Of a stretch of DNA of 64,000 nucleotides, positions 37,203 to 45,617 are shown in pieces (position 1 is the first letter of the stretch; every line of letters starts with the position of its first letter). The notes beneath the pieces are model-generated. The model saw only the letters and a list, made by a program, of their open reading frames with translations, had not been told where the DNA came from and did no database searches. Made by a program: the position numbers and the translations under genes. This stretch comes from an uncultured Paracoccaceae bacterium (lineage in GTDB: Bacteria; Pseudomonadota; Alphaproteobacteria; Rhodobacterales; Rhodobacteraceae): positions 1 to 64,000 of the forward strand of contig CANMPL010000007.1 of NCBI GenBank assembly GCA_947499715.1. Reading direction: 5' to 3'.

Positions 37203-38174
37203 ATGAGCCGAATTCTGGAAAAGATTAAGGAAAAAGGGATCGCTGGTTCTTTGAAAGCGGCCCCTCGCAAGATCTACTGGGACGCCAAACTGTTACGACA
37301 TCGTCAGCAACGCGTTCGTGCACTCGCAGATATCAATAATCGCGTCGAATTTTTGCACGAAGGGCACATCTCTATCGAGCTTCCGAAATTTACAAATCGT
37401 GACATCCTTTTTGGCGACGTTGGTATCATCGAAAAGCTCCATGACTTTTCAGTACGTCCCAACAAAGAAGTTCTATTGCGCAAACTGGTCTTTGATCTGT
37501 TTGAACAAGGCTATTTGGATCGGTCCAAATCCATCATCGACATTGGCTGTTGGATTGCTGACAACGCTTTGGTCTGGTCAAAAATGTTGAAGGACGGCGG
37601 CGTCGTTCACGCGATCGACCCATCACCGAATAATCTGGCGTTTGGGCGAAAAATCGCATCCTTGAACAATATCAACAACGTCAACTGGGTCGAGGGCGTC
37701 TGCGCCGAAGAGCCGGGTATCGTGCTCGATTTTCAAGGCGGCATTGATCACACGTCGTTCCAAGAGGCCCAAACGCCGTCGCAAAGCGCTATTGTGTCCA
37801 CAACATTGGACGAAATAGTTTCATCCTCCTCCGCAAATTCGATTTCCTTGATTCACGTCGATGTCGAAGGGTTCGAAGAAAAGGTGTTGCGTGGCGCAAA
37901 TGAGATTATTGCCCGCGACAAGCCCGTCATTCTGTTTGAACAGCATATCGGCGAAGACAACACCATGTCGCTGGTCCGCCATCTACAGTCATTGGATTAT
38001 CAGGTTTTCATGATCAACGAGGCTTTGCCAGGCTGCCAATTGGACTGTCGTAACCTTATTGCCTTTGACAACGCCCGCGACTTACCAAAGCCGCTGGACG
38101 TAAATCACACCACCGCGCGTGCCGATGGGATATGGTTTGCAACACTTTCAGAGGCACTCATCCCGATCACGTAA
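37203..38174 (+). CDS. FkbM-family SAM-dependent methyltransferase
   Basis: This 323-residue protein has a SAM-binding core (IIDIGCWIADNALVW at about 111-125 and VVHAIDPSPNNL) and the FkbM signature IHVDVEGFEEKVLRGA near 220. FkbM enzymes O-methylate sugars or other polar products. The codons are visibly richer in A and T than in the housekeeping neighbours (about 40 percent GC in a stretch counted around 37441-37500), which suggests horizontal transfer. No glycan-synthesis genes are adjacent, so its substrate is unknown. Confidence 0.85.
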   Translation: MSRILEKIKEKGIAGSLKAAPRKIYWDAKLLRHRQQRVRALADINNRVEFLHEGHISIELPKFTNRDILFGDVGIIEKLHDFSVRPNKEVLLRKLVFDLFEQGYLDRSKSIIDIGCWIADNALVWSKMLKDGGVVHAIDPSPNNLAFGRKIASLNNINNVNWVEGVCAEEPGIVLDFQGGIDHTSFQEAQTPSQSAIVSTTLDEIVSSSSANSISLIHVDVEGFEEKVLRGANEIIARDKPVILFEQHIGEDNTMSLVRHLQSLDYQVFMINEALPGCQLDCRNLIAFDNARDLPKPLDVNHTTARADGIWFATLSEALIPIT

Positions 38175-38222
38175 AGAAGCGGACGGTTGACCTTTCCGGC
38201 AAAACGGCATTGCTTGCGCTTT

Positions 38223-38567
38223 ATGCATAGGCATTTCCTCATCTTGAGCATGGCATTAGGGTCGCAGGCCATTGCGGCAGACTTGCCGACCTTGATGTGC
38301 ACCGATACGTCGCAAAGTTGGACCCTTAGCATAACGCAAGATACGACCACGTTCGCCTACCTTGATAGAAAATCCGATATGGAGATCATGCAGCGCAGTA
38401 TCGCTGAAGATCAGGACTGGCCAATTGCCATGACGGTTGTTGGTCCACGGGACAGCGGTATTGTAATTGTCGAAAGCCCAAACGACGGCATCTATGATGT
38501 CCGCATCCTCACCCAGCGTGGAGAGACACCCATATTGCTTGCTGGCACCTGCCAAGAGGGCGCATGA
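38223..38567 (+). CDS. Small secreted protein of unknown function
   Basis: This 114-residue protein has a signal peptide (about residues 1-18, SMALGSQAIA then the mature ADLPT) and two cysteines in the mature part. No family is recognised. Its stop overlaps the start of the following transporter gene (ATGA), so it is probably translated with it. The gene sits 48 bp after the FkbM gene and may be part of the same acquired segment. Confidence 0.6.
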   Translation: MHRHFLILSMALGSQAIAADLPTLMCTDTSQSWTLSITQDTTTFAYLDRKSDMEIMQRSIAEDQDWPIAMTVVGPRDSGIVIVESPNDGIYDVRILTQRGETPILLAGTCQEGA

Positions 38568-39427
38568 CCGCCACCGTTCGCGCCGCACTTTGGATGATTG
38601 GCGCGATTTGTGCGTTCACTTTGATGGCGATTGCCGGGCGTGCGGTCAGTTTCGAACTTGATACCTTTGAAATCATGCTGTTTCGGAGCCTGCTGGGTAT
38701 CGTGATCGTCGTGGCCATTGCCAAATATGCAGGCACCCTGCAACAGATCAACCGGCAAAGGCTTGGTCTGCACGCGATCCGCAATCTGTCACACTTTGCC
38801 GGGCAAAACCTTTGGTTCTATGCCATCACTGTGCTGCCGTTAGCGCAGGTGTTCGCGCTTGAATTCACAACGCCGATCTGGGCGATCTTTCTGGCGCCTT
38901 TGGTGCTGGGCGAACGGATTACCAAGATCGGTATTCTGGGGGCGCTGATCGCCTTTTTGGGGATCCTTGTGGTGACCCGCCCGGGCGCTGTGCCGCTGTC
39001 GCCAGGGATCTTTGCCGCCGCAGGGGCCGCAATTGGCTTTGCGCTAAGCGCGCTCTTTACCCGGCGTTTGACCCGAACCGCAACGATCACCTGCATCCTG
39101 TTCTACCTGACAACGATGCAAGCCGCTTTTGGCCTGATCGCTGCAGGTTATGACGGCGATATTGCGCTGCCGTCCTCTGCGACACTGCCCTGGCTGTTTG
39201 TGATCGGCTGTGCGGGGCTTTTTGCGCATTTCTGCCTGACCAAGGCACTGTCATTGGCCCCTGCCAGCGTGGTCATGCCAATCGACTTTGTGCGTCTTCC
39301 GGTGATCGCGGCCGTTGGCGTGCTTCTTTATGCCGAGCCGCTTGATCCGCTGTTGCTGCTTGGTGCGGCTTTGATTTTTGCTGGCAATTACCTGAACTTG
39401 ACGTTGGGACAACGCGTAAATCGTTAA
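38564..39427 (+). CDS. DMT-superfamily (EamA) transporter, copy 1
   Basis: This 287-residue protein has about ten hydrophobic helices as two EamA repeats; ALEFTTPIWAIFLAPLVLGERI is the typical end of the first repeat. EamA proteins export amino acids or other metabolites; the substrate cannot be read. It starts 4 bp inside the small secreted protein gene. A second, distinct EamA protein is encoded at 40863-41789, and the two flank the FadL-type porin. Confidence 0.85.
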   Translation: MTATVRAALWMIGAICAFTLMAIAGRAVSFELDTFEIMLFRSLLGIVIVVAIAKYAGTLQQINRQRLGLHAIRNLSHFAGQNLWFYAITVLPLAQVFALEFTTPIWAIFLAPLVLGERITKIGILGALIAFLGILVVTRPGAVPLSPGIFAAAGAAIGFALSALFTRRLTRTATITCILFYLTTMQAAFGLIAAGYDGDIALPSSATLPWLFVIGCAGLFAHFCLTKALSLAPASVVMPIDFVRLPVIAAVGVLLYAEPLDPLLLLGAALIFAGNYLNLTLGQRVNR

Positions 39428-39551
39428 TTTTGACGGGTTTTCCCGCCACATTGCCAAAGGTTTCCATTCTGACGCGGCGTTACGATTTGACGGAATCACT
39501 TCCTGGTCCATAGGGTCCAACCAGCACAAGATTCATGACAGGGATGGAGAC

Positions 39552-40760
39552 ATGAAGAAATTTCTTTCAACGGGTGCAGCGCTTCTGCTGACCACAACGG
39601 TTGCAAATGCCGGCGGGCTCGACCGGACGGGCAATCCTTACGCGGTGATGTTCGAAGATGGCAACTACGTCGAACTGTCCTTTTCCTCGGTGAAGCCTGA
39701 GGTCTCTGGCGACTATCCGACTGAAGCGGGTGGCGGCAGCACAGGCGACATGGCCGAAGACTATAGCAGCGCCGGGCTGGCGTTGAAATTTGCGTTGACC
39801 GAACAGATGGATGTGGGCGTATTCCTCAACCAGCCTTTCGGCGCAAATGCAAATTACACGGGTGGCTTTTATGATGGGCTGTCTGCCGATTGGGACAGCA
39901 AGCAAATCGCTGTCGTCCTGAAATACCAAGCGACACCAAACATTTCTGTCTATGGCGGTGTGCGGAGTGTGGAATCCGAAGCGGTCATCGCAATTCCGGG
40001 TCAACTGATTCAGGCCAGTGCAGCGCAGGCGCTTGGTGACGCGGCGGCAGCAGCCGCTGCTGCGGGCGATTTGGCAACAGCGGGCGCACTGGCAGGGCAA
40101 GCAGGCACCGTGTTGGCGACGCCGACAGCCGCCTTCGCTTATGACGCATCGACAGATGCAGATCGCCAGACAAGCTATGTTCTTGGTGCAGCATATGAAC
40201 GTCCAGACATCGCCTTGCGCGTCGCTTTGACATTCGAAACTGGCTTTACCCATAGCTTTGTTGCGACCGAGACCTTGGCCGCTCAGGGACTTGCAGCCAC
40301 GCAAAGCGAGTTCGAGATTGAAATGCCCAAGTCCATCACACTGGATTTCCAGTCCGGCGTTGCAGCTGACACGCTGGTCTTTGGTTCGGTCAAATGGTCG
40401 GAATGGTCTGTGTGGGAAGTGCGCCCTGCGGGCTATGAGGCGTTCACCGGTGATAGGGTGACGGGTCTCGACAATGACGTGACAACTCTGCGTCTGGGTG
40501 TTGGCCGCAAGATCAACGACAACCTGTCGGTCTTTGGTCGTGCGACCTATGAAAAGGCAAATGGCGGCGTTGCGTCACGTCTTTCTCCATCCGATGGCAG
40601 CCGCGCATTTGGTTTCGGCGGCACATACACCATGGATGACATCAAGATCACTGGCGGTATCGAATTCGTCAAAGTCGGCGATGCAACAGATGGCACACCG
40701 GTTGAATTTGCTGACAACAAAGCCGTCGGTTTCGGCCTTTCGGTCGGCTACAGCTTCTAA
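39552..40760 (+). CDS. FadL/OMPP1-family outer-membrane porin
   Basis: This 402-residue protein has a signal peptide (residues 1-20, VANA then GGLDR) and the beta-barrel pattern ending in a C-terminal Phe (VGYSF). The N-terminal GLDRTGNPYAVMFEDGNYVELSFSSV is typical of the roseobacter members. It should carry hydrophobic compounds across the outer membrane. An Ala-rich, low-complexity stretch at about 156-190 is probably an extracellular loop or an expansion. A strong terminator follows. Confidence 0.85.
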   Translation: MKKFLSTGAALLLTTTVANAGGLDRTGNPYAVMFEDGNYVELSFSSVKPEVSGDYPTEAGGGSTGDMAEDYSSAGLALKFALTEQMDVGVFLNQPFGANANYTGGFYDGLSADWDSKQIAVVLKYQATPNISVYGGVRSVESEAVIAIPGQLIQASAAQALGDAAAAAAAAGDLATAGALAGQAGTVLATPTAAFAYDASTDADRQTSYVLGAAYERPDIALRVALTFETGFTHSFVATETLAAQGLAATQSEFEIEMPKSITLDFQSGVAADTLVFGSVKWSEWSVWEVRPAGYEAFTGDRVTGLDNDVTTLRLGVGRKINDNLSVFGRATYEKANGGVASRLSPSDGSRAFGFGGTYTMDDIKITGGIEFVKVGDATDGTPVEFADNKAVGFGLSVGYSF

Positions 40761-40781
40761 GCACCACGGTCATACTTCCGC

Positions 40782-40816
40782 AAAAGGCCCCGGTGACAAA
40801 CACCGGGGCCTTTTCG
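40782..40816 (+). terminator. Terminator after the FadL-type gene
   Basis: A perfect 14-bp stem, AAAAGGCCCCGGTG (40782-40795) and CACCGGGGCCTTTT (40801-40814) with a 5-base loop, lies 22 bp past the stop. Its GGCCCCGG core resembles the hairpin at 391-422. Confidence 0.9.
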
Positions 40817-40862
40817 CATTTTCCGGGTTGCGTGTTTAGCGGTCCAGGGATCAAGTGCCGAC

Positions 40863-41789
40863 ATGAGCACCGTCCAAAAATCCATATCACCACGCGCTTG
40901 GATCGAACTGGCGATTTTGTCCTTCCTTTGGGGCGGGTCATTCCTGTCCGTGCGGATCGCCTTGGATGAGATCGGTTTTCTTACCGCCGTGGCGCACCGT
41001 GTTGGTTGGGCGACGTTGATCCTCTGGGGCTATGTTCTGTTGCGCCGATTGCCTATTCCGCGCGATCCCAAGGTCTGGGGCGCGTTTTTCGTGATGGGCA
41101 TGTTGGCGAATGCGGTGCCGTTCTGCCTGATGGCCTGGGGACAGCTGCATATCGAAACCGGGCTGACATCAATCCTGAACGCAGCAACCGCGATCTTTGG
41201 TGTGCTGGCAGCCGCGATCTTTTTCGCAGATGAGCGTCTGACGCCGCGCCGGATCATTGGTGTCTTGCTGGGCTTCTTTGGTGTGGCAACCGCGATTGGC
41301 CTGTCGTCGCTGACGCAGCTAGACCTCCGCTCGCTGGGACAACTGGCGGTCATCGGCGGCACAATGTCCTATGCCCTTGCAGGCGTCTGGGCACGCAAAC
41401 GTCTGACCGGGCTTACCCCGCAAGTTGCGGCGGCAGGCATGTTGACCGGATCCAGCCTTGTGATGATCCCGGTCGCGTGGGTGATCGAAGGGCCGATCAG
41501 TTTGAACCTCAGCCTGACCACGTGGGCCGCCATCGGCTATTACGCCATCTTCGCCACCGCCATCGCCTATCTGATGTATTACCGCGTGCTTGAGATGGCA
41601 GGCGTGGGAAATGTCGCCCTTTGCACCCTGACCATCGCGCCGGTTGCCATTGTGCTTGGCGCGCTCTTTCGCGGCGAAGACCTGCACTGGCAGGCCTATG
41701 TCGGCTTTGCCCTTTTGGCGCTGGGGCTGTTGATCCTACAGGGTTGGTTCGGTCGCAAGCCCGTCCAAGACCGCGCGCGCCGCGCGTAG
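40863..41789 (+). CDS. DMT-superfamily (EamA) transporter, copy 2
   Basis: This 308-residue protein has about ten helices in two EamA repeats (ELAILSFLWGGSFLSVRIAL at the start; INAATAIFGVLAAAIFFADERL-type end of the first repeat). The substrate is unknown. Its last 54 bases overlap the end of convergent lpxB, an unusually long tail-to-tail overlap, so the last part of each protein is encoded by both strands. Confidence 0.85.
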   Translation: MSTVQKSISPRAWIELAILSFLWGGSFLSVRIALDEIGFLTAVAHRVGWATLILWGYVLLRRLPIPRDPKVWGAFFVMGMLANAVPFCLMAWGQLHIETGLTSILNAATAIFGVLAAAIFFADERLTPRRIIGVLLGFFGVATAIGLSSLTQLDLRSLGQLAVIGGTMSYALAGVWARKRLTGLTPQVAAAGMLTGSSLVMIPVAWVIEGPISLNLSLTTWAAIGYYAIFATAIAYLMYYRVLEMAGVGNVALCTLTIAPVAIVLGALFRGEDLHWQAYVGFALLALGLLILQGWFGRKPVQDRARRA

Positions 41790-42878
41790 GCCCGGCGGTT
41801 CTTGACCCTGACCCAACCGTTGCATGGTCACCGCCATCGCGTCGCGCTGTTGATCAGGGGCGGCCAGAACCGCCGCCAGAGCATCAGCGATGGGCGCGGG
41901 CTGACAATCCTTGCCAATAAATTCCGGCACCACACGGGTATCGCTGACCAGATTGACCAGTGTGACAGTATCAACCAATAGCATCCGGCTGATGATCACC
42001 CGGCTTAACCACGCCATATCATAGGCGATCACCATCGGTGTCTGGTTTGCCGCCAGCTCAAGCGACACCGTGCCAGAGGCTGCAAGTGCCACATCCGCCG
42101 CCTTAAAGGCCGCCGCCTTGTCAGCCGCGTTGTCAGGCGGAATGATGATGACCTCTGGCCAATCCGCCGTCACCTGCCGCACCAAAGGTTCAACCGATGG
42201 GGCGACGGGCAACACGATCTGCGCCATGGGCACCTGATCCTTGAGTGCCCTGAGTGCAGCGCCAAAGGTGTCGGCCAGGCGCGACACCTCTCCTTTACGC
42301 GAGCCCGGCAGCGCCAGCACCATTGGCCCGGTGATCCCATGAGCTTTGCGAAACGCCAGAGCCTGCGCATCGGTCGCAATGTCATCTGTCACCACCGGAT
42401 GCCCAACGAAATCGCAGCGCATGCCTGCGGCCTCCATCAAGGGAGGTTCAAACGGAAACAGCGCCAAGACCTGATCAATATGCCGGGCCATCTTTGCAGC
42501 CCGCCCTGCCCGCCACGCCCAGACCGTGGGGGCCACATAATGCACACAGCGGATATCGCTGCCAGCCTTCACCAGCTTGGCGACACGCAATCCGAAATCA
42601 GGACTGTCGATGGTGATCAAAACGTCCGGCTTGGTTTCAAGCACCGCCTGCGCCATCTGGTTCACCCGTGCCTTGAGCTGGCGGTATTTGGGCAGGATCT
42701 CTGCCAGCCCCATCACGCTTAACTCTTCCATGGGGAAACGGCTGCGAAGCCCTTCGGCCTGCATCAATCCGCCGCCGACGCCATCAAAAGAGACGTCAGT
42801 CAATGACGTCAGCCCCTTCATCAACGCCGCACCCAGCTTTTCGCCAGATGCCTCGCCCGCGATAACAAATACCTTCAT
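41736..42878 (-). CDS. lpxB: Lipid-A-disaccharide synthase
   Basis: This 380-residue GT-B glycosyltransferase begins with FVIAGEASGEKLGAALM and has the LPGSRKGEVSRL motif near 190. It joins two acylated glucosamines to form the lipid A disaccharide. The start at 42878 overlaps the lpxI stop by 4 bp. It is the last gene of the envelope cluster on this strand. Confidence 0.95.
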   Translation of the reverse strand: MKVFVIAGEASGEKLGAALMKGLTSLTDVSFDGVGGGLMQAEGLRSRFPMEELSVMGLAEILPKYRQLKARVNQMAQAVLETKPDVLITIDSPDFGLRVAKLVKAGSDIRCVHYVAPTVWAWRAGRAAKMARHIDQVLALFPFEPPLMEAAGMRCDFVGHPVVTDDIATDAQALAFRKAHGITGPMVLALPGSRKGEVSRLADTFGAALRALKDQVPMAQIVLPVAPSVEPLVRQVTADWPEVIIIPPDNAADKAAAFKAADVALAASGTVSLELAANQTPMVIAYDMAWLSRVIISRMLLVDTVTLVNLVSDTRVVPEFIGKDCQPAPIADALAAVLAAPDQQRDAMAVTMQRLGQGQEPPGLRAARAVLDGLATEPTL

Positions 42879-43783
42879 CCGCCCCCCTTGGGCCGCACCC
42901 AAAGGAACATCTTCTGCGCATCCAAAATTTGCACCACGCCCGGCAGGTCCAGCACCATCACGCCACCGGCCTCGATCACGATACCGGCCAGTCCCGCCTC
43001 TGCGGCCTGCATCGCGGTATCGGGGCCGATGACGGGCAGGTCTGCGCGACGATCCTGATCGGGTTTGGGCGCCTTAAAAAGGATGCCATCGTCAGCCAAG
43101 ACCGGCTGCGGCCCGTCATTGCCGGACAGCCAATCGGCCGCAGCAGTGACCGCATCAGACGCCATTTCAATTGGAAACAGCAGCGGATCATAGGGCGTGG
43201 ATTGAGCCGACGGGGTGTCATCATGAAACCGATCAAGCATCGCCGCCGTGCCATCGGCATCCTCGGTGGCGCAGACCTGCCCCATGCGCACGATACAGGC
43301 CTGCCCGATGTCGGCGGCGCCAAGGGCGGCAATTGCGGCCTCGCCCGCTTGTGCGTCGCCGTGGTGCCGCGCGGCAGGGGCTTGGGTTGTGGCGACACCT
43401 TCAGGTGGCAAAAGGTCCGGTGCGATCTCATGCGCGGCCTGAACCGTCAGGCCCTGCCCTTCAAATATCGCAATGACTGCTCGCAGCGCACCATCATCCC
43501 CGGCCCCCAGTGCCTGCGCAATTTGCGGCACCAAGGGTTGGGTTTTGGCGGTGATTTTCGACAGGTCAATTTCGGGACGGTTGATCGCACCCGCCATGCA
43601 GATATGGGTCACGCCGCGATGCGACAACACGTCAAGAAAGTCGCCCAGCCCCTCGATGCGGAACCAGATATCAGGGTTATGCTGCGGGCGGTTGCCTTCC
43701 AACGCGCAGATCAAAGGTGGCGTTTCAAGCCGCGTCAAAAGTGCGCTTGGCAGATCACCGGTGCCTGCAATCAGCGCCAGCAT
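42875..43783 (-). CDS. lpxI: UDP-2,3-diacylglucosamine pyrophosphatase LpxI
   Basis: This 302-residue protein has the LpxI (former DUF1009) features: LALIAGTGDLP at the N-terminus, a central region with MAGAINRPEIDLS and the C-terminal LPVIGPDTAMQAAEAGLAGIVIEAGG. It replaces LpxH in alphaproteobacteria, cleaving UDP-diacylglucosamine. It is coupled to lpxA (TAATG) and lpxB (ATGA). An Ala-rich central part makes it slightly longer than many homologues. Confidence 0.93.
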   Translation of the reverse strand: MLALIAGTGDLPSALLTRLETPPLICALEGNRPQHNPDIWFRIEGLGDFLDVLSHRGVTHICMAGAINRPEIDLSKITAKTQPLVPQIAQALGAGDDGALRAVIAIFEGQGLTVQAAHEIAPDLLPPEGVATTQAPAARHHGDAQAGEAAIAALGAADIGQACIVRMGQVCATEDADGTAAMLDRFHDDTPSAQSTPYDPLLFPIEMASDAVTAAADWLSGNDGPQPVLADDGILFKAPKPDQDRRADLPVIGPDTAMQAAEAGLAGIVIEAGGVMVLDLPGVVQILDAQKMFLWVRPKGGG

Positions 43784-44562
43784 TAGCGCGGCGACAACAG
43801 GCCACGGTCGCTTTCACCAAGTATGAAACTGACCATCTGGCGCACATAATCGCTATCGGTCTCAGCCGACAACCGTTCTGCCCTGTCGTGGATCGTGCCG
43901 TCCCCTTCCTTGAGGGTCATGAACGCGGCACGCAGCGCGGTGATGTCTGTGCGCGGCACGCCGCGACGTTTCAACCCGACAAGGTTCAGGCCCTCAAGTT
44001 CGCCGCGTTGGCCCATGACAAGGCCATGCGGCACCACATCGCTTGTCACCATCGACAAGGCCCCAATGATCGCGCCCTGCCCGATCCGCACGAACTGGTG
44101 AATGCCGCACAGCCCGCCGATGATCACGTCATCCTCGATCACGCAATGCCCAGCCACAGCCGAGCTATTGACCACGATCACCCGGTTCCCCACTTGCGCG
44201 TCATGCGCCACGTGGCAGCCTGCCATCAGCAGGCAATCATCGCCGATCACCGTCACACCGCCGCCCGCGGCTGTGCCAGTGTTCACAGTGACATGTTCAC
44301 GGATCCGGTTGCGTGCGCCGATGCGCAGCGATGTTTTTTCGCCACCGAACTTCAGATCCTGCGGGATCTCTCCCAGCACGGCGAATGAAAAAACGGTTGT
44401 GCCCTCACCGATCACCGTATCCCCGGTCACCACGACATGGGATTTCAGCGTGACATCGGCACCCAGCACAACATCCGCACCAACGATGCAAAACGGACCG
44501 ATTGTGCAACCGTCACCAATGACGGCCCCCTCTTCGATCACGGCAGAGGGATGGACCCCCAT
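43783..44562 (-). CDS. lpxA: UDP-N-acetylglucosamine acyltransferase
   Basis: This 259-residue protein consists of a left-handed beta-helix of hexapeptide repeats starting at residue 3 (VHPSAVIEEGAVIGDGCTIGPF) and a helical C-terminal domain. It performs the first acylation in lipid A synthesis. It starts on the last base of the fabZ stop and ends on the first base of lpxI. Confidence 0.95.
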   Translation of the reverse strand: MGVHPSAVIEEGAVIGDGCTIGPFCIVGADVVLGADVTLKSHVVVTGDTVIGEGTTVFSFAVLGEIPQDLKFGGEKTSLRIGARNRIREHVTVNTGTAAGGGVTVIGDDCLLMAGCHVAHDAQVGNRVIVVNSSAVAGHCVIEDDVIIGGLCGIHQFVRIGQGAIIGALSMVTSDVVPHGLVMGQRGELEGLNLVGLKRRGVPRTDITALRAAFMTLKEGDGTIHDRAERLSAETDSDYVRQMVSFILGESDRGLLSPR

Positions 44563-45026
44563 CAGCCCTGCATATCCATCATGGCCATGAACTCGGCTTC
44601 TGCCGCCATTTCGCCATCAACCTCGGCCAATCCTTTGAACTTCCAGACCTTGCCGCCGGGCTTGCCGCGCAAGGTTTCGACCTTCAGCGTCAGCACGTCA
44701 CCGGGCACTACTTTGCGGCGGAATTTGCAGCCATCAATCGACATGAAATAGATCAGCAAATTGCCCTCTGTCAGCCCCATCGTTGCTCCGACCATGACGG
44801 CCGCGGTCTGGGCCAAAGCCTCTACGATGGTGACACCGGGCATGATCGGTGTGCCGGGGAAATGGCCCTGAAAGTGCGGCTCGTTCATGGTGACGTTCTT
44901 GATGCCCGTTGCCGATGCCGTCCCATTGATGTCTTTGACACGGTCCACCAACAGGAACGGATAGCGATGCGGCAAGATCGCCTGAATAAGCTGGATGTCA
45001 GCTTCGGTCACTGGGGTGGTCATCAT
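44562..45026 (-). CDS. fabZ: 3-hydroxyacyl-ACP dehydratase FabZ
   Basis: This 154-residue hot-dog-fold enzyme has [14 protein letters not shown] and [19 protein letters not shown], with the catalytic His55 and Glu69. It dehydrates hydroxyacyl-ACP in fatty acid synthesis. Two adjacent ATG codons compete; AAGGAG is better spaced for the second (45023). The lpxD gene, often found just before fabZ, is not here. Confidence 0.95.
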   Translation of the reverse strand: MMTTPVTEADIQLIQAILPHRYPFLLVDRVKDINGTASATGIKNVTMNEPHFQGHFPGTPIMPGVTIVEALAQTAAVMVGATMGLTEGNLLIYFMSIDGCKFRRKVVPGDVLTLKVETLRGKPGGKVWKFKGLAEVDGEMAAEAEFMAMMDMQG

Positions 45027-45083
45027 CGTCTCCTTTAAGTGCCTGAACGGGTTAACAATCTACGCGCCCCACGACAAGCGTCG

Positions 45084-45617
45084 TCATTCCTGCGCCGCTT
45101 GGTCCAGCAGCTCTGCGTCAATCCGCGCGATCGCCTCGACCGTGATATCCGTGATCCGCACCACCACGACGACGGACCGGCTATCAATGACCGCGACAGC
45201 ACCCTTTTCGACCATGATCGCGCCAATTAGCGGGCGCACGTCCTCCAGAAACCGGGTCCGCACTTCGGCGAGGGCTTGGTTGATCTCGGCCTCTTTGATG
45301 TCGCGCGCGCGGCGGATATCATTGACCTTGGTGTCAAATTCCGCCGCCTCTTGCCTGAAGGCGGTCACGTCCATCGACGGACGCCGTTCAGTCAGGCTGC
45401 GTTCTTCCTCTGTCAGGTCTGCAACGATGCGCTCGTTCTCGGCGGCCAAAGCCTCGGCCTCGACCTCAATGGCGGCGCGCAGGCTGTCCGCATAGGCAGA
45501 GGTCGCATAAAGCCGCTCGATATCCAGAACCAGCACCGGGGCCGCGACGGTGTCCTGCGCTGCGACAGGCGGTGCCAACATCAGACCCAGCGCCAGAAAC
45601 AGCCCCCGCAAACGCAT
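45084..45617 (-). CDS. OmpH/Skp-family periplasmic chaperone
   Basis: This 177-residue protein has a signal peptide (about residues 1-21, PPVAAQ), then a coiled-coil rich in Glu, Ala and Arg, as in Skp, which holds unfolded outer-membrane proteins for BamA. It starts right after bamA (TGATG type overlap at 45617). Position between bamA and fabZ supports the call. Confidence 0.85.
   Translation of the reverse strand: MRLRGLFLALGLMLAPPVAAQDTVAAPVLVLDIERLYATSAYADSLRAAIEVEAEALAAENERIVADLTEEERSLTERRPSMDVTAFRQEAAEFDTKVNDIRRARDIKEAEINQALAEVRTRFLEDVRPLIGAIMVEKGAVAVIDSRSVVVVVRITDITVEAIARIDAELLDQAAQE

Noticed and set aside
40018-40120. Ala-rich stretch in the FadL-type porin as a possible frameshift
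   Set aside because: The frame stays open and both sides align with one barrel protein, so it is better seen as a low-complexity loop.
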